Positions 1 through 7,065 of a stretch of DNA of 8,937 nt are shown in pieces. The DNA is taken from NCBI GenBank assembly GCA_000437595.1, contig FR899857.1:1-8937 (forward strand), read 5' to 3'. The position numbers were made by a program, and so were the translations under genes. The DNA comes from Faecalibacterium sp. CAG:74. Its GTDB lineage: Bacteria; Bacillota; Clostridia; Christensenellales; Aristaeellaceae. Every line of letters begins with the position of its first letter. The first letter of the stretch is position 1. Under the pieces are notes generated by a model. It was not told the DNA's origin. It did not search any database and saw only the letters and a list, made by a program, of their open reading frames with translations.

Positions 1-54
1 AGCGTCCCTGCGCAGTAACTTTGCGCGTCCGCAGACGCGCCCCCCAGCCGCTCT
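1..54. repeat. Interspersed repeat, left copy
   Basis: This copy matches 8885-8937 in direct orientation, with one single-base gap and about four substitutions. Both copies contain a GC-rich hairpin with a 7-bp stem (GCGCGTC/GACGCGC; here 23-29 with 34-40). The stem is unchanged between copies, while one base of the 4-nt loop differs (CGCA here, CTCA at the right end). The repeat carries no open reading frame. It begins exactly at the window edge, so its left boundary is unknown. Its identity is not recognised; it is best described as a small structured intergenic repeat. Confidence 0.8.
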
Positions 55-177
55 TTCCAACAACCGTGCTGTGTCGCGCCAAATGGGCGCGACCGCACCG
101 TATGCCACCCGTCGTAACCTCTTGTTTATCCATCAAAATCGCTCATTCCTCATTGCTAATTATCCCGGAGGTGTCCC
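55..177 (+). other. Intergenic leader before the membrane operon
   Basis: No gene is seen here. A perfect 8-bp inverted repeat (GTCGCGCC 73-80, GGCGCGAC 86-93) with a 5-nt loop follows the interspersed repeat. It has no T-run, so it is not an obvious terminator; it may belong to the repeat element, whose right-hand continuation is cut off in the other copy. The AT-richer stretch 120-165 is a reasonable place for a promoter, but no convincing -35/-10 pair with 17-bp spacing could be found. A GGAGG at 167-171 is the ribosome binding site of the next gene. Confidence 0.4.
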
Positions 178-309
178 ATGCCCACCAAGCATTTTCTCCC
201 CCTGCTGCTCCTGCCTTTCGTGCTGCTGACGGTGTTTCTTTGCCTTGCCGTCCTCCTCGGCGGGCAGGATTTCGTCCACGCGCTGCTCAACGTGGCGGTG
301 CTGCCGTGA
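178..309 (+). CDS. Small hydrophobic membrane peptide (43 aa)
   Basis: This short ORF is supported by a good ribosome binding site (GGAGG at 167-171, 6 nt before the ATG) and by its stop overlapping the next start (TGATG at 307-311). That arrangement is typical of translational coupling. The product begins MPTKHF. It is almost wholly hydrophobic from residue 6 to 28 (Leu, Val, Phe, Cys, Ala), which gives one likely transmembrane helix, followed by a short polar stretch (GGQDF) and a hydrophobic tail ending VLP. It has no lipobox and no clear signal-peptidase site, so it is probably a single-pass membrane peptide. The family is not recognised. Its position directly ahead of a four-helix membrane protein suggests a small partner subunit, but that is inference. 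The ORF could also be a leader that only couples translation of the next gene. Confidence 0.6.
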   Translation: MPTKHFLPLLLLPFVLLTVFLCLAVLLGGQDFVHALLNVAVLP

Positions 310-1133
310 TGCGCCCAAATCGCGCTGATTCGGCGCTTTCGCAGTATTTTTGCTCTCTCCTGACTGCCGTGCTGCTGCTCGTTTCGCTGCTGTGCGGGCT
401 GATTTTCTTCGCCACCACGCGCACGTTCGCCGCGTCCGTCCTGTCATCCAGCGAAAAAGAAAGTCAGCACAAAACCGAGTGGAACGCCACGCAGATTCAG
501 GCGGATTTTGCCCTCTCTGATGCTGCGCTTGCCCCCCTGTCCGGCGCTTGCGCGGCGTATCAGGCGGAACTTGCGGTTTATTGGCACGATTTCTTCCGCA
601 CCGATGCGGAGGAACTGCCCGCCGCTCCCGCCCCCCTCGATGAGCGCGAAATGGTCGCCCTTGTCATGGCGGATGAAGGCTTCCAAGCCCGCGTGGATGC
701 GGATTTTCGCCGCGCCACCGCCCGCGACGAGGTCGTTTACCCCCTCTCGCAGTCTGTCCAGCGATATTCCTTCCCCATCCGGCAGAGCCTGATGGAATTG
801 CTCGGCGGACTGGCAGCACAGAAATGCAGCCTCCCACGTCTGCTCCACGCGGTCGAAATCAGCGGCGCGGTCTGTCTGCTGGCGGCGATTCTGCTCCTGC
901 TTTGCTGCCGCCGCGTCCGCATCGGCGCAACGCTCACCGCCACAGGCCTCGCCGCGCTGCTGCTGCTGCTCCCTGCGCTGCTGCTCAACCTGCCGGGGCT
1001 GCTCCACCCGCTCTCGTCCATCGCGCAGGCGCAAGTCACCCGCGCATTGCGGCTGCTCGGCGGCGCACAGGCGGTTTTCGCCGCGGTGACGCTGCTGCCG
1101 GGCATCCTGCTGCTTCGGAGGGCACACGCATGA
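309..1133 (+). CDS. Four-helix membrane protein of unknown function (274 aa)
   Basis: The frame is open upstream to position 21, but the start is placed at 309. There the ATG overlaps the stop of the upstream small gene, and the upstream extension is Arg/Pro-rich and unlike a protein. One transmembrane helix lies near residues 14-36. A loop of about 140 residues (38-180) follows; it is polar and contains acidic stretches, a Trp-His-Asp-Phe-Phe patch near 92-96 and two cysteines (81, 173). Three more helices lie near 183-200, 207-232 and 249-269, and the protein ends in LLLRRAHA. Arg pairs after helix 2 (201-202) and helix 4 (270-271) suggest cytoplasmic ends, which would put the large loop outside the cell. 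The fold family is not recognised and no catalytic motif is visible. No strong ribosome binding site precedes the ATG, consistent with coupling to the upstream ORF. Its end overlaps the phosphoesterase start by 4 nt. Confidence 0.7.
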   Translation: MRPNRADSALSQYFCSLLTAVLLLVSLLCGLIFFATTRTFAASVLSSSEKESQHKTEWNATQIQADFALSDAALAPLSGACAAYQAELAVYWHDFFRTDAEELPAAPAPLDEREMVALVMADEGFQARVDADFRRATARDEVVYPLSQSVQRYSFPIRQSLMELLGGLAAQKCSLPRLLHAVEISGAVCLLAAILLLLCCRRVRIGATLTATGLAALLLLLPALLLNLPGLLHPLSSIAQAQVTRALRLLGGAQAVFAAVTLLPGILLLRRAHA

Positions 1134-1864
1134 TGCAGAAGAACACCATCACCGTCACGTCGGATAAAATTACCCAGCCGTTAACATTCGCATTTGCCGC
1201 GGATTTCCATAACGGCGATGCGGATGAGGCGCTTTCGCTCATGCGGGGCTGCGACGCGATCCTCATCGGCGGCGACCTCGTCAACCGCCACAGCCGCCAC
1301 GGATGGCGCAACGCCGCGCGCTTCCTCGACCTCGCGCCGCGCGTCGCCCCCACGTTCTACAACCTCGGCAACCACGAGCGCCTGCTGCCCGACATCGCGG
1401 AATACCTTCCTTTGGTGCAGAAAAGCGACGTTACCGTACTGGACGACTGCTTTGTGGACTTCCGCGGCATCACCCTCGGCGGAGTCAGCAGCGCGCGGAA
1501 AATGCCGGGAATGCCGCCCGTTCGCGCGCAAATGGACGCAAAAAAGCCGTTCCTGCAAGCCATGGCGGCGCGGGACGGGGTCAAGCTGCTGCTCTGCCAC
1601 CACCCGGAGTATTTCGCGCCGCTGGTGCAGGGGCTGGACATTGACCTGACGCTCGCGGGACACGCGCACGGCGGGCAGGTGCGGATTGGTTCGCAGGGAA
1701 TTTACTCGCCGGGTCAGGGGCTTTTCCCGAAATTGACGAGCGGGTTTTATTTTGATGACAAACTGTTCATCAGCCGCGGCATGACGAACTCCGCCTGTGC
1801 GCCGCGCCTGTGGTGTCCGTGCGAGCTGGTGATAGTGCAGCTGCTGCCCAATCGTGCTATATAA
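1130..1864 (+). CDS. Calcineurin-like metallophosphoesterase
   Basis: The protein (244 aa) carries the full metal-ligand set of the calcineurin-like phosphoesterase superfamily: ADFH (Asp25, His27), GGDLV (Asp49), LGNHE (Asn81, His82), LLCHHPE (His157/158) and GHAHGGQ (His178, His180). The order and the GHxHGGQ ending resemble the YkuE/YaeI-like subgroup, whose members bind two metal ions and hydrolyse phosphate esters, in some cases lipid-linked ones. The substrate here is unknown. Unlike many relatives it has no N-terminal membrane segment, and its 244 residues are close to the catalytic domain alone, so it is probably cytosolic or peripherally bound. The start at 1130 is chosen because GGAGG (1117-1121) sits 8 nt upstream; a second ATG follows directly at 1133. 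The ATGA overlap with the membrane gene implies coupled translation, so the membrane protein may be its partner (inference). Confidence 0.88.
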   Translation: MMQKNTITVTSDKITQPLTFAFAADFHNGDADEALSLMRGCDAILIGGDLVNRHSRHGWRNAARFLDLAPRVAPTFYNLGNHERLLPDIAEYLPLVQKSDVTVLDDCFVDFRGITLGGVSSARKMPGMPPVRAQMDAKKPFLQAMAARDGVKLLLCHHPEYFAPLVQGLDIDLTLAGHAHGGQVRIGSQGIYSPGQGLFPKLTSGFYFDDKLFISRGMTNSACAPRLWCPCELVIVQLLPNRAI

Positions 1865-1865
1865 T
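1855..1865 (+). promoter_or_regulatory. Possible promoter -10 region before the LRR gene
   Basis: An AT-rich island at the very end of the phosphoesterase gene contains TATAAT (1860-1865). An overlapping alternative, TGC-TATATA (1855-1863), would be an extended -10. No good -35 lies 17 bp upstream (GCAGCT at 1837-1842). The 105-bp gap to the LRR gene and the lack of a terminator leave both readthrough and a separate promoter possible. Confidence 0.3.
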
Positions 1866-1969
1866 ATGAAGCGATTTTTTCCCTGCCCGCTGGAAGAATC
1901 CCATTCGCTGAATCGTTGTATGGTTATCCACAGTTCGTCCCCAATTCGATTCACGAAGGAGGTTTCCGC

Positions 1970-3987
1970 ATGAAAAAACTGCTTTGGGTGTTGATTTTGC
2001 TGCTGCTCCCGCTGACCGCCTTGGCGGAAGATGCCGAAAGTCGCCGCGACGGCGCGTTCTTCTACCAGATTGCGGATGGGGGAGCGATTCTGACCGGCTG
2101 CGACTGGGACGCGATGCAGGCGGATTCGCTGTACATGTTTGCTGGGCGGGGGAGGGGAGGGGGGGGGTTTCTTTGTACTTGTTTGCCCCCCCGCCGGTTT
2201 CGCTGGAGATTCCGGCGACGCTGGGCGGCTATCCCGTCACGGCGATTGGCGGCTGGTTGTTCAGCTCGCTGGACGTCTGCCCCGTGGACGCGCCGTTCGA
2301 GGTTGTGTTCCCCGAAGGGCTTCGCGCGCTGGATGCCGACACCTTCGCCGAATGCTTCTATGCGGTGAAAGTCACCCTGCCCGCGACGCTGGAAATCATC
2401 CCGGAGGGCTGTTTCGACCAGATTTCCGCCGAAATCGAATTTCCGAACGGCAATCCGCGCTATTCCTGCGAAAACGGCTTCCTGATTGACAATACTACGC
2501 AGACGCTGCTGTACACCGCGCCGTCGAGCCACGGCAATCCGCTGCCCGCCGTCCGCCGTCTGGGGGACTGTTCGCTGATGAACTGGCTCTGGGACGACGA
2601 TGACGACCCCGTTCTGCCCGACACGCTGGAAAGTGTTGGCAGCTACATCTTCTATGACTGCGGCGTGACCCGCGTCACCTTCCCTGACGGCATCACCGAA
2701 CTGTCGCCCTATACCTTCTATTGCACCGATTTGCAGGAAGTTCACCTGCCCGCGTCGCTGCGGGAAATCCCGGATTACTGCTTTTGGAACTGCCAGCTGA
2801 TCGCGCTGACCATCCCCGACGGCGTGACCCGCATCGGCGCGCACGCGGTGGACTGGTTCACGGGCGAAATCATTGGGGCCGTCACCCTGCCCGCATCGGT
2901 GGAATTTGTGGGTTATCGCGCGTTTCCGGACGAATGCGACGTGACGGCTTTGAACCCGCAGGTTCATTTTGAGACTGCTGCGGAGTACGCCGAGCGAATC
3001 CCCGAATATGACTGGTATGGCGACGAAGCGGCGGATGTCCTCTATTCGGATGGCCTGTTTGACTACGAGCTTTCGTCGCGCGGCGCGGTTCTGCTCGGCT
3101 GTTCCCGCTTCTTTAACCAGCCAGAAGTCCCCGACGTGCTGGAGATTCCGTCAGAATTGGGCGGAACTCCTGTCGTGGCAATTGCGGCGAATGCGTTGAA
3201 CACATCTGAATCCTGTGCCGATAGCCTTTTGTTCGGCATTGTGCTGCCAGAGGGCGTTCAGCGTGTGGAAGCAGATGCGTTTCAATGCTGTCACGCAGCA
3301 ACGCAGATTTCCTTTCCCTCCACGCTAACAATGCTCGCGGAAGGCAGTTTTTTTCACGTCTACGCGGAAATCGACTTTCCGAACGGCAACCCGCGCTATT
3401 CCTGCGAAAACGGCTTCCTGATTGACCGCGACATGCAGACGCTGCTGTACGCCGCGCCGTCCAGTCAGGGGCAGCCGATTCCCGCCGTCCGTCGCTTGGG
3501 CGATTCCGCGCTGGACAACTGGAAACCTGCGGGTAACGAAATCCGCCTGCCGGACACGCTGGAATCCATCGGTCCTTACGCCTTGGACGGGCAGTACACG
3601 GGCGATTTTTCCCCGCTGGCGGCGCTGATTCTCCCCGACGGTGTCCGCGAACTGTCCGATTGCAGCATTTACGGCTGCTGGGAGATTCAGCTGCTGCGCT
3701 TCCCGGCAACGCTGACGGAAATTCCCGCCTACTGCGTCGCAAACTGCGGGCTGGGCGCGGTGGAAATCCCGGAGGGCGTGACGCGCATCGGCGAATTTGC
3801 CTTCTACTACTATGATTGGGAGCAGACGGAATTGTCCGCCGTCACCCTGCCCGCGTCGGTGGAATTTGTGGGCTTCCGCGCCTTCCCGGACGAATGCGAA
3901 ATCACCGCGCTAAACCCCGACACGCACTTTGAAACAGAGGAAGAAATCAATCAGCGGAATCCCGATTGGGCGTATCGCATCCCCTAA
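1970..3987 (+). CDS. Secreted BspA-like leucine-rich-repeat protein, frameshifted in a G tract
   Basis: The ATG at 1970 has an excellent ribosome binding site (AAGGAGG 1956-1962, 7 nt away). It begins a clear signal peptide: MKK, a Leu-rich core, then cleavage after ALA at residue 19. This frame runs only to 2368. The frame encoding the rest of the protein (to the stop at 3987) joins it near a nine-G run at 2159-2167. Ten or seven G would give one continuous protein of 672 or 671 aa. The body has BspA/LRR_5-type repeats (for example LPASLREIP, IPDGVTRIG, LPDTLESVG) in two homologous modules of over 300 residues each. There is no LPxTG motif, surface-layer domain or terminal membrane helix, so it is probably secreted or loosely surface-bound; BspA relatives are often adhesins. 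As written the gene would make only a truncated secreted peptide. Sequencing error, phase variation and true decay are all possible. The phosphatase gene starts 24 bp downstream. Confidence 0.8.
2048..3984 (+). repeat. Two tandem homologous modules inside the LRR gene
   Basis: The coding sequence contains an ancestral tandem duplication. Module 1 runs from about 2048 (DGAFFYQ) and module 2 from about 3049 (DGLFDYE) to the end. Some stretches are nearly identical in DNA: 2431-2490 and 3367-3426 differ at 2 of 60 bases, and 2881-2940 and 3841-3900 differ at 7 of 60. Other parts are much more diverged, and the spacing between matching blocks varies (936, 960 and about 1001 bp), so small indels separate the modules. 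Confidence 0.85.
2144..2167 (+). repeat. Poly-G tract at the reading-frame break
   Basis: This almost pure G stretch has runs of 3, 5, 4 and finally 9 G (2159-2167), broken by single C or A bases. A seven-C run follows at 2186-2192. The signal-peptide frame and the LRR frame part here. Adding one G to the last run, or removing two, restores one frame. Homopolymers of this length are prone both to replication slippage and to base-calling error. Confidence 0.8.
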
Positions 3988-4011
3988 CAATCAAGAAAGG
4001 TCGTTTTCCGC

Positions 4012-4797
4012 ATGAACGAACTCGATTCGCTTCTTCGCGCCGCCGGGCGCATGATGCTTGACTACCAGTCCCCAAAGGTGTTCAGCAAGGGGCATCACGC
4101 CGATTTCGTCACCGAGGCGGACATTGCGGTGCAGTCCTATCTCGTCGATGCGCTGCAAAAGGCGTATCCGCACGCGAAATTCCTCGCCGAGGAGGAGGAG
4201 AGGCACGTCCTCACCGACGCGCTGACCTTCATCATCGACCCCATCGACGGCACGACGAACTACTTCCGCCGCCGCCGCTGCTCGATGATTTCCATCGGCG
4301 CGGTAGAAAATAAACTTCCCGTTTTCGGCGGGCTGTACGACCCGTACTTGGACGAAATGTACCTCGCGGAGCGCGGCAAGGGCGCGACCTGCAACGGCGA
4401 GCGCATCCGCGTGTCGGACACGTCCCTTGACAAGGCGCTGATTGGCTTCGGCTCTGCGCCGTACTATGAGGAGTTGTTTTTGCTGACCGGGCGGACAGTT
4501 TCGACCCTGCTGCCGAAAATCGCCGATGTTCGCCGGACGGGCAGTGCCTGCCGGGAATTGTGCGACGTGGCGCGCGGCATCAGCGATGGACACTTCGAGT
4601 GGCGGCTCCAGCCGTGGGACTACTGCGCGGGGACGCTGCTGATTGAGGAAGCCGGCGGGCGCTGCGGCGACATCCGCGGCGGAAGCGTCGTCTACGACCG
4701 CCCGATGGCGCACATGGCGGCGAACGCGCGCATTTTCGATAATCTGCGCGAAGTGCTGCAATCAGCGGATTGCGAAAATCCCGATTGTATGGTATAA
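4012..4797 (+). CDS. Inositol-monophosphatase-family phosphatase
   Basis: The protein (261 aa, usual for the family) shows every IMPase signature. DFVTEAD lies at 31-37. FLAEEEE at 57-63 supplies the metal-binding glutamate. The first metal site is IIDPIDGTTNY (Asp76, Asp79, Gly80, Thr81), and QPWDYCAG (Asp203) is the second. The family comprises Mg2+-dependent, Li+-sensitive cytosolic enzymes that dephosphorylate inositol phosphates, sugar phosphates or 3'-phosphoadenosine nucleotides; the sequence does not decide the substrate. The start has a modest binding site (AAAGG 3996-4000) with a rather long 11-nt spacer, 24 bp after the LRR gene, so the two may be co-transcribed. Four consecutive acidic residues at 60-63 and an Arg-rich stretch (YFRRRRC, just after the DPIDG motif) are slightly unusual. 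The deoD promoter overlaps its last codons. Confidence 0.9.
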   Translation: MNELDSLLRAAGRMMLDYQSPKVFSKGHHADFVTEADIAVQSYLVDALQKAYPHAKFLAEEEERHVLTDALTFIIDPIDGTTNYFRRRRCSMISIGAVENKLPVFGGLYDPYLDEMYLAERGKGATCNGERIRVSDTSLDKALIGFGSAPYYEELFLLTGRTVSTLLPKIADVRRTGSACRELCDVARGISDGHFEWRLQPWDYCAGTLLIEEAGGRCGDIRGGSVVYDRPMAHMAANARIFDNLREVLQSADCENPDCMV

Positions 4798-4798
4798 T
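4770..4798 (+). promoter_or_regulatory. deoD promoter inside the end of the phosphatase gene
   Basis: The -35 TTGCGA (4770-4775) and -10 TATAAT (4793-4798) are separated by exactly 17 bp, and a TGG directly before the -10 makes it an extended -10. The -10 overlaps the phosphatase stop codon (4795-4797). Transcription would begin near 4805, giving deoD a leader of about 25 nt that holds its ribosome binding site (AAAGGAG 4815-4821). Confidence 0.7.
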
Positions 4799-4829
4799 CA
4801 GGGTATCAACCTGAAAAGGAGCGACTGAC

Positions 4830-5537
4830 ATGATTCCGACCCCGCACATTACCGCCAAGGAAGGCGATTTCGCCCGCACTGTCCTCATGCCCGGCGACCC
4901 GCTGCGCTCGAAGTTCATTGCGGACAACTACCTCGAAAACGCCGTGCTGGTCAACAACACGCGCGGCGTGCAGGGCTACACCGGCACCTACAAGGGCAAG
5001 CGCGTGTCCGTGATGGCGTCCGGCATGGGGATGCCCTCCATCGGCATCTACTCCTATGAGTTGTTTAAGTTCTACGGTGTGGAAAATATAATCCGCGTCG
5101 GCACGGCGGGGATGCTCAGCCAGCAGCTGAAAGTGCGCGACATCGTGCTGGGCATGAGCGCGTACACGAACAGCAATTTCGGGCAGCAGTACGGTTTCCG
5201 CGGGAACGTCGCGCCGTGCTGTTCCTACGCGCTGCTTTCTGCCGCGATGGAAGCGGGCAAGAAGCTCGGCGTGACCCCCGTGCCGGGTGCGCTGTACTCG
5301 TCGGATATTTTCTATGACGAGTCGCAGCCGTCGCCGGGGCAGGTGCTGCAAGGCTTGGGCGTGCTGGCGGTGGAGATGGAGGCGGCGGCGCTGTACCTGA
5401 ACGCAGCGCGGCTGGGCAAAAACGCGCTGACCATCTGCACCATTTCTGACAATCCCTTCACGGGCGAGGAGCTGGATGCCGAGGCGCGGCAGAACACCTT
5501 CACGCAGATGATGGAGATTGCGCTGGAAATTTCATAA
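4830..5537 (+). CDS. deoD: Purine-nucleoside phosphorylase, DeoD type
   Basis: DeoD cleaves purine (deoxy)ribonucleosides with phosphate to free base and (deoxy)ribose-1-phosphate in purine salvage; the family forms cytosolic hexamers. At 235 aa it has the family's standard length. Active-site residues can be matched to the E. coli enzyme by eye: His6 (shared from the next subunit), Gly22 and Arg26 in MPGDPLR, Arg45, Arg89 in RVGTAG (phosphate site), VEMEAAALY at 181-189 (Met183, Glu184 bind the ribose), Asp207 (catalytic acid) and Arg220. GMGMPSIGIYSYEL is the conserved central motif. Asn208 follows the catalytic Asp where the E. coli protein has His. AAAGGAG lies 8 nt before the ATG. The gene has its own promoter and a strong terminator, so it can be expressed as a single gene. 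Confidence 0.96.
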   Translation: MIPTPHITAKEGDFARTVLMPGDPLRSKFIADNYLENAVLVNNTRGVQGYTGTYKGKRVSVMASGMGMPSIGIYSYELFKFYGVENIIRVGTAGMLSQQLKVRDIVLGMSAYTNSNFGQQYGFRGNVAPCCSYALLSAAMEAGKKLGVTPVPGALYSSDIFYDESQPSPGQVLQGLGVLAVEMEAAALYLNAARLGKNALTICTISDNPFTGEELDAEARQNTFTQMMEIALEIS

Positions 5538-5548
5538 TATCCACATAC

Positions 5549-5587
5549 AAAAAACCGACAGGGCGAAATTGCTCTGTCGGTTTTTTT
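5549..5587. terminator. Bidirectional intrinsic terminator between deoD and gdhA
   Basis: A 10-bp GC-containing stem (5555-5564 with 5571-5580, one G-T wobble) has a 6-nt loop (GAAATT). It is flanked by six A on the left (5549-5554) and seven T on the right (5581-5587), which extends the pairing to 16 bp. It lies 11 bp after the deoD stop and 24 bp after the gdhA stop on the other strand, so it can end both converging transcripts. Confidence 0.92.
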
Positions 5588-5611
5588 GATACTGCTGATA
5601 TTACCCGCTGA

Positions 5612-6952
5612 TTACACTGCGCCCTGCGCCATCATCGCGTCGGCCACCTTCAGGAAGCCCGCAATGTTCGCACCCGCGACGTAATCGCCTTCCTTGGCGT
5701 ACTCGTGTGCCGCCAAATCCACCTTGGCGAAGATGTTCACCATGATATCCTTCAGCTTCGCGTCCACTTCCTCGAACGTCCAGCTCAGGCGCTGGCTGTT
5801 CTGGCTCATTTCCAGCGCGGAAACCGCCACGCCGCCCGCGTTGGCAGCCTTCGCCGGGGCAAAGAGCACGCCCGCCTGCTGGAACGCCGCGGTGGCTTCC
5901 AGCGTCGAGGGCATGTTCGCGCCTTCGCCGACTGCTTCCACGCCGTTGGCAATCAGCGCCTTGGCGGATGCTTCGTTGATTTCGTTCTGCGTTGCGCAGG
6001 GCAGGGCAATCTGGCAGGGAATCGTCCAGATGCCGGAGCAGCCCTCGGTGTAGGTCGCGGTCGGAACAGCCTTGACATACTCCTTGATGCGCTTGCGCTC
6101 CACTTCCTTCAGCTGCTTGACCACATCCAGCTTAATGCCGTCGGGGTCGTAGATGTAGCCGTTGGAATCGCTCATGGCGACGACCTTCGCGCCCATCTCG
6201 GTAATCTTCTGCACCGCGTAGATGGCGACGTTGCCCGAACCGGACACGACGACCGTCTTGCCCGCAATGGCCTTGCCGTTGCGCTCCATCATCGCCTGCG
6301 TGAAGTAGCACAGGCCGTAGCCGGTGGCCTCCTTGCGCGCGAGGCTGCCGCCCCACGTCAGACCCTTGCCGGTCAGCACGCCTTCATACAGCCCGGTGAT
6401 GCGCTTGTACTGGCCGTACAGGTAGCCGATTTCGCGTGCGCCGACGCCAATATCACCCGCCGGCACGTCGGTGTCCTTGCCGATGTAGCGGTACAGCTCA
6501 GTCATAAAGGACTGGCAGAAGCGCTGGACTTCGTTGTCGCTCTTGCCCTTGGGGTCGAAGTCGGAGCCGCCCTTGCCGCCGCCGATGGGCAGACCGGTCA
6601 GGCTGTTCTTCAAAATCTGCTCAAAGCCGAGGAACTTCAAAATCGACTGGTTGACGCTGGGATGCAGGCGCAGACCGCCCTTGTACGGGCCAATCGCGCT
6701 GTTGAACTGCACACGGTAGCCGCGGTTGACCTGCACCTTGCCCTGATCGTCCATCCACGGCACACGGAAGGTGATGATGCGCTCCGGCTCCACGAAGCGT
6801 TCGAGCAGTCCCGCCGCTTCATACTTCTCCTCGTTCCGTTCGATAACGGGCTTAAGGGTCGTCAAAATTTCGGTCGCTGCCTGAATGAATTCCGGCTCGT
6901 GGGCATAGCGAACCTTCAAATCGTCAAGAACGCGCTGGCAATAATTCGCCAT
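5612..6952 (-). CDS. gdhA: Glutamate dehydrogenase, probably NADP-specific
   Basis: The enzyme makes glutamate from 2-oxoglutarate, ammonia and NAD(P)H, or runs in reverse; it acts in the cytosol as a hexamer. The protein is 446 aa, typical of the small hexameric class. The substrate site is intact: GPYKGGLRLHP (Lys91), Lys115, PIGGGKGGSDFDP (Lys127) and PAGDIGVG (Asp167). The spacing equals that of Lys89/Lys113/Lys125/Asp165 in the Clostridium symbiosum enzyme. The Rossmann motif VSGSGNVA lies at 236-243, and the following strand ends AMSDSNG (Ser261, Ser263), which suggests NADP preference (inference). AAAGGAG (plus strand 6962-6968) lies 9 nt before the ATG. The gene stands alone, with its own promoter, a structured leader and a shared terminator; its leader may control translation. 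Confidence 0.96.
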   Translation of the reverse strand: MANYCQRVLDDLKVRYAHEPEFIQAATEILTTLKPVIERNEEKYEAAGLLERFVEPERIITFRVPWMDDQGKVQVNRGYRVQFNSAIGPYKGGLRLHPSVNQSILKFLGFEQILKNSLTGLPIGGGKGGSDFDPKGKSDNEVQRFCQSFMTELYRYIGKDTDVPAGDIGVGAREIGYLYGQYKRITGLYEGVLTGKGLTWGGSLARKEATGYGLCYFTQAMMERNGKAIAGKTVVVSGSGNVAIYAVQKITEMGAKVVAMSDSNGYIYDPDGIKLDVVKQLKEVERKRIKEYVKAVPTATYTEGCSGIWTIPCQIALPCATQNEINEASAKALIANGVEAVGEGANMPSTLEATAAFQQAGVLFAPAKAANAGGVAVSALEMSQNSQRLSWTFEEVDAKLKDIMVNIFAKVDLAAHEYAKEGDYVAGANIAGFLKVADAMMAQGAV

Positions 6953-6956
6953 GATG

Positions 6957-7053
6957 CAGGACTCCTTTCAAATCATAAACATGCTGATTTATCGGCGCAG
7001 AACCCGCCGATGCGGAGTCCCGACGCCCTTGTCGAGAGGCGATACTTTCGCCC
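6957..7053 (-). promoter_or_regulatory. Structured gdhA leader with anti-ribosome-binding-site segment
   Basis: Between the promoter and the ATG, the minus-strand transcript can form four consecutive hairpins (plus-strand positions): A 7038-7042/7048-7052; B 7018-7024/7031-7037 with a 6-nt loop; C 6991-6997/7005-7011, a perfect 7-bp stem; D 6970-6975/6985-6990. The segment CGGGACTCC (plus 7014-7022) can also pair over 9 bp, with one G-T, to GGAGTCCTG (plus 6957-6965), which contains part of the gdhA ribosome binding site. That pairing uses five bases of hairpin B's stem, so the two folds exclude each other. This is the architecture of a translational RNA switch. It matches no riboswitch family I can recall (glycine, glutamine, SAM, THF, ZTP and T-box motifs are absent). 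The regulatory role is inference. Confidence 0.5.
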
Positions 7054-7065
7054 TTCACGTTTTTC

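Noticed and set aside
21..308. N-terminal extension of the four-helix membrane protein up to position 21
   Set aside because: The extension is Arg/Pro/Ala-rich without protein-like character, runs through the interspersed repeat and the overlapping 43-aa gene, and has no ribosome binding site; the ATG at 309 coupled to the upstream stop fits better.
444..1127. Long minus-strand frame across the membrane protein gene
   Set aside because: Its translation is dominated by Gln/Arg/Glu runs, which are the antisense image of Leu codons such as CTG; no start signal was seen.
1984..2160. TTG start at 1984 for the LRR protein in its own frame
   Set aside because: It would give an Arg/Ala/Gly-rich N-terminus with no signal peptide and no binding site at the right distance, whereas the ATG at 1970 in the other frame has a perfect binding site and an ideal signal peptide; the frameshift explanation is better.
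6970..7053. gdhA leader as a transcription attenuator or T-box
   Set aside because: None of the hairpins is followed by a T-run on the minus strand, and the conserved T-box sequence (AGGGTGG-type) is absent; occlusion of the ribosome binding site is the only expression platform visible.
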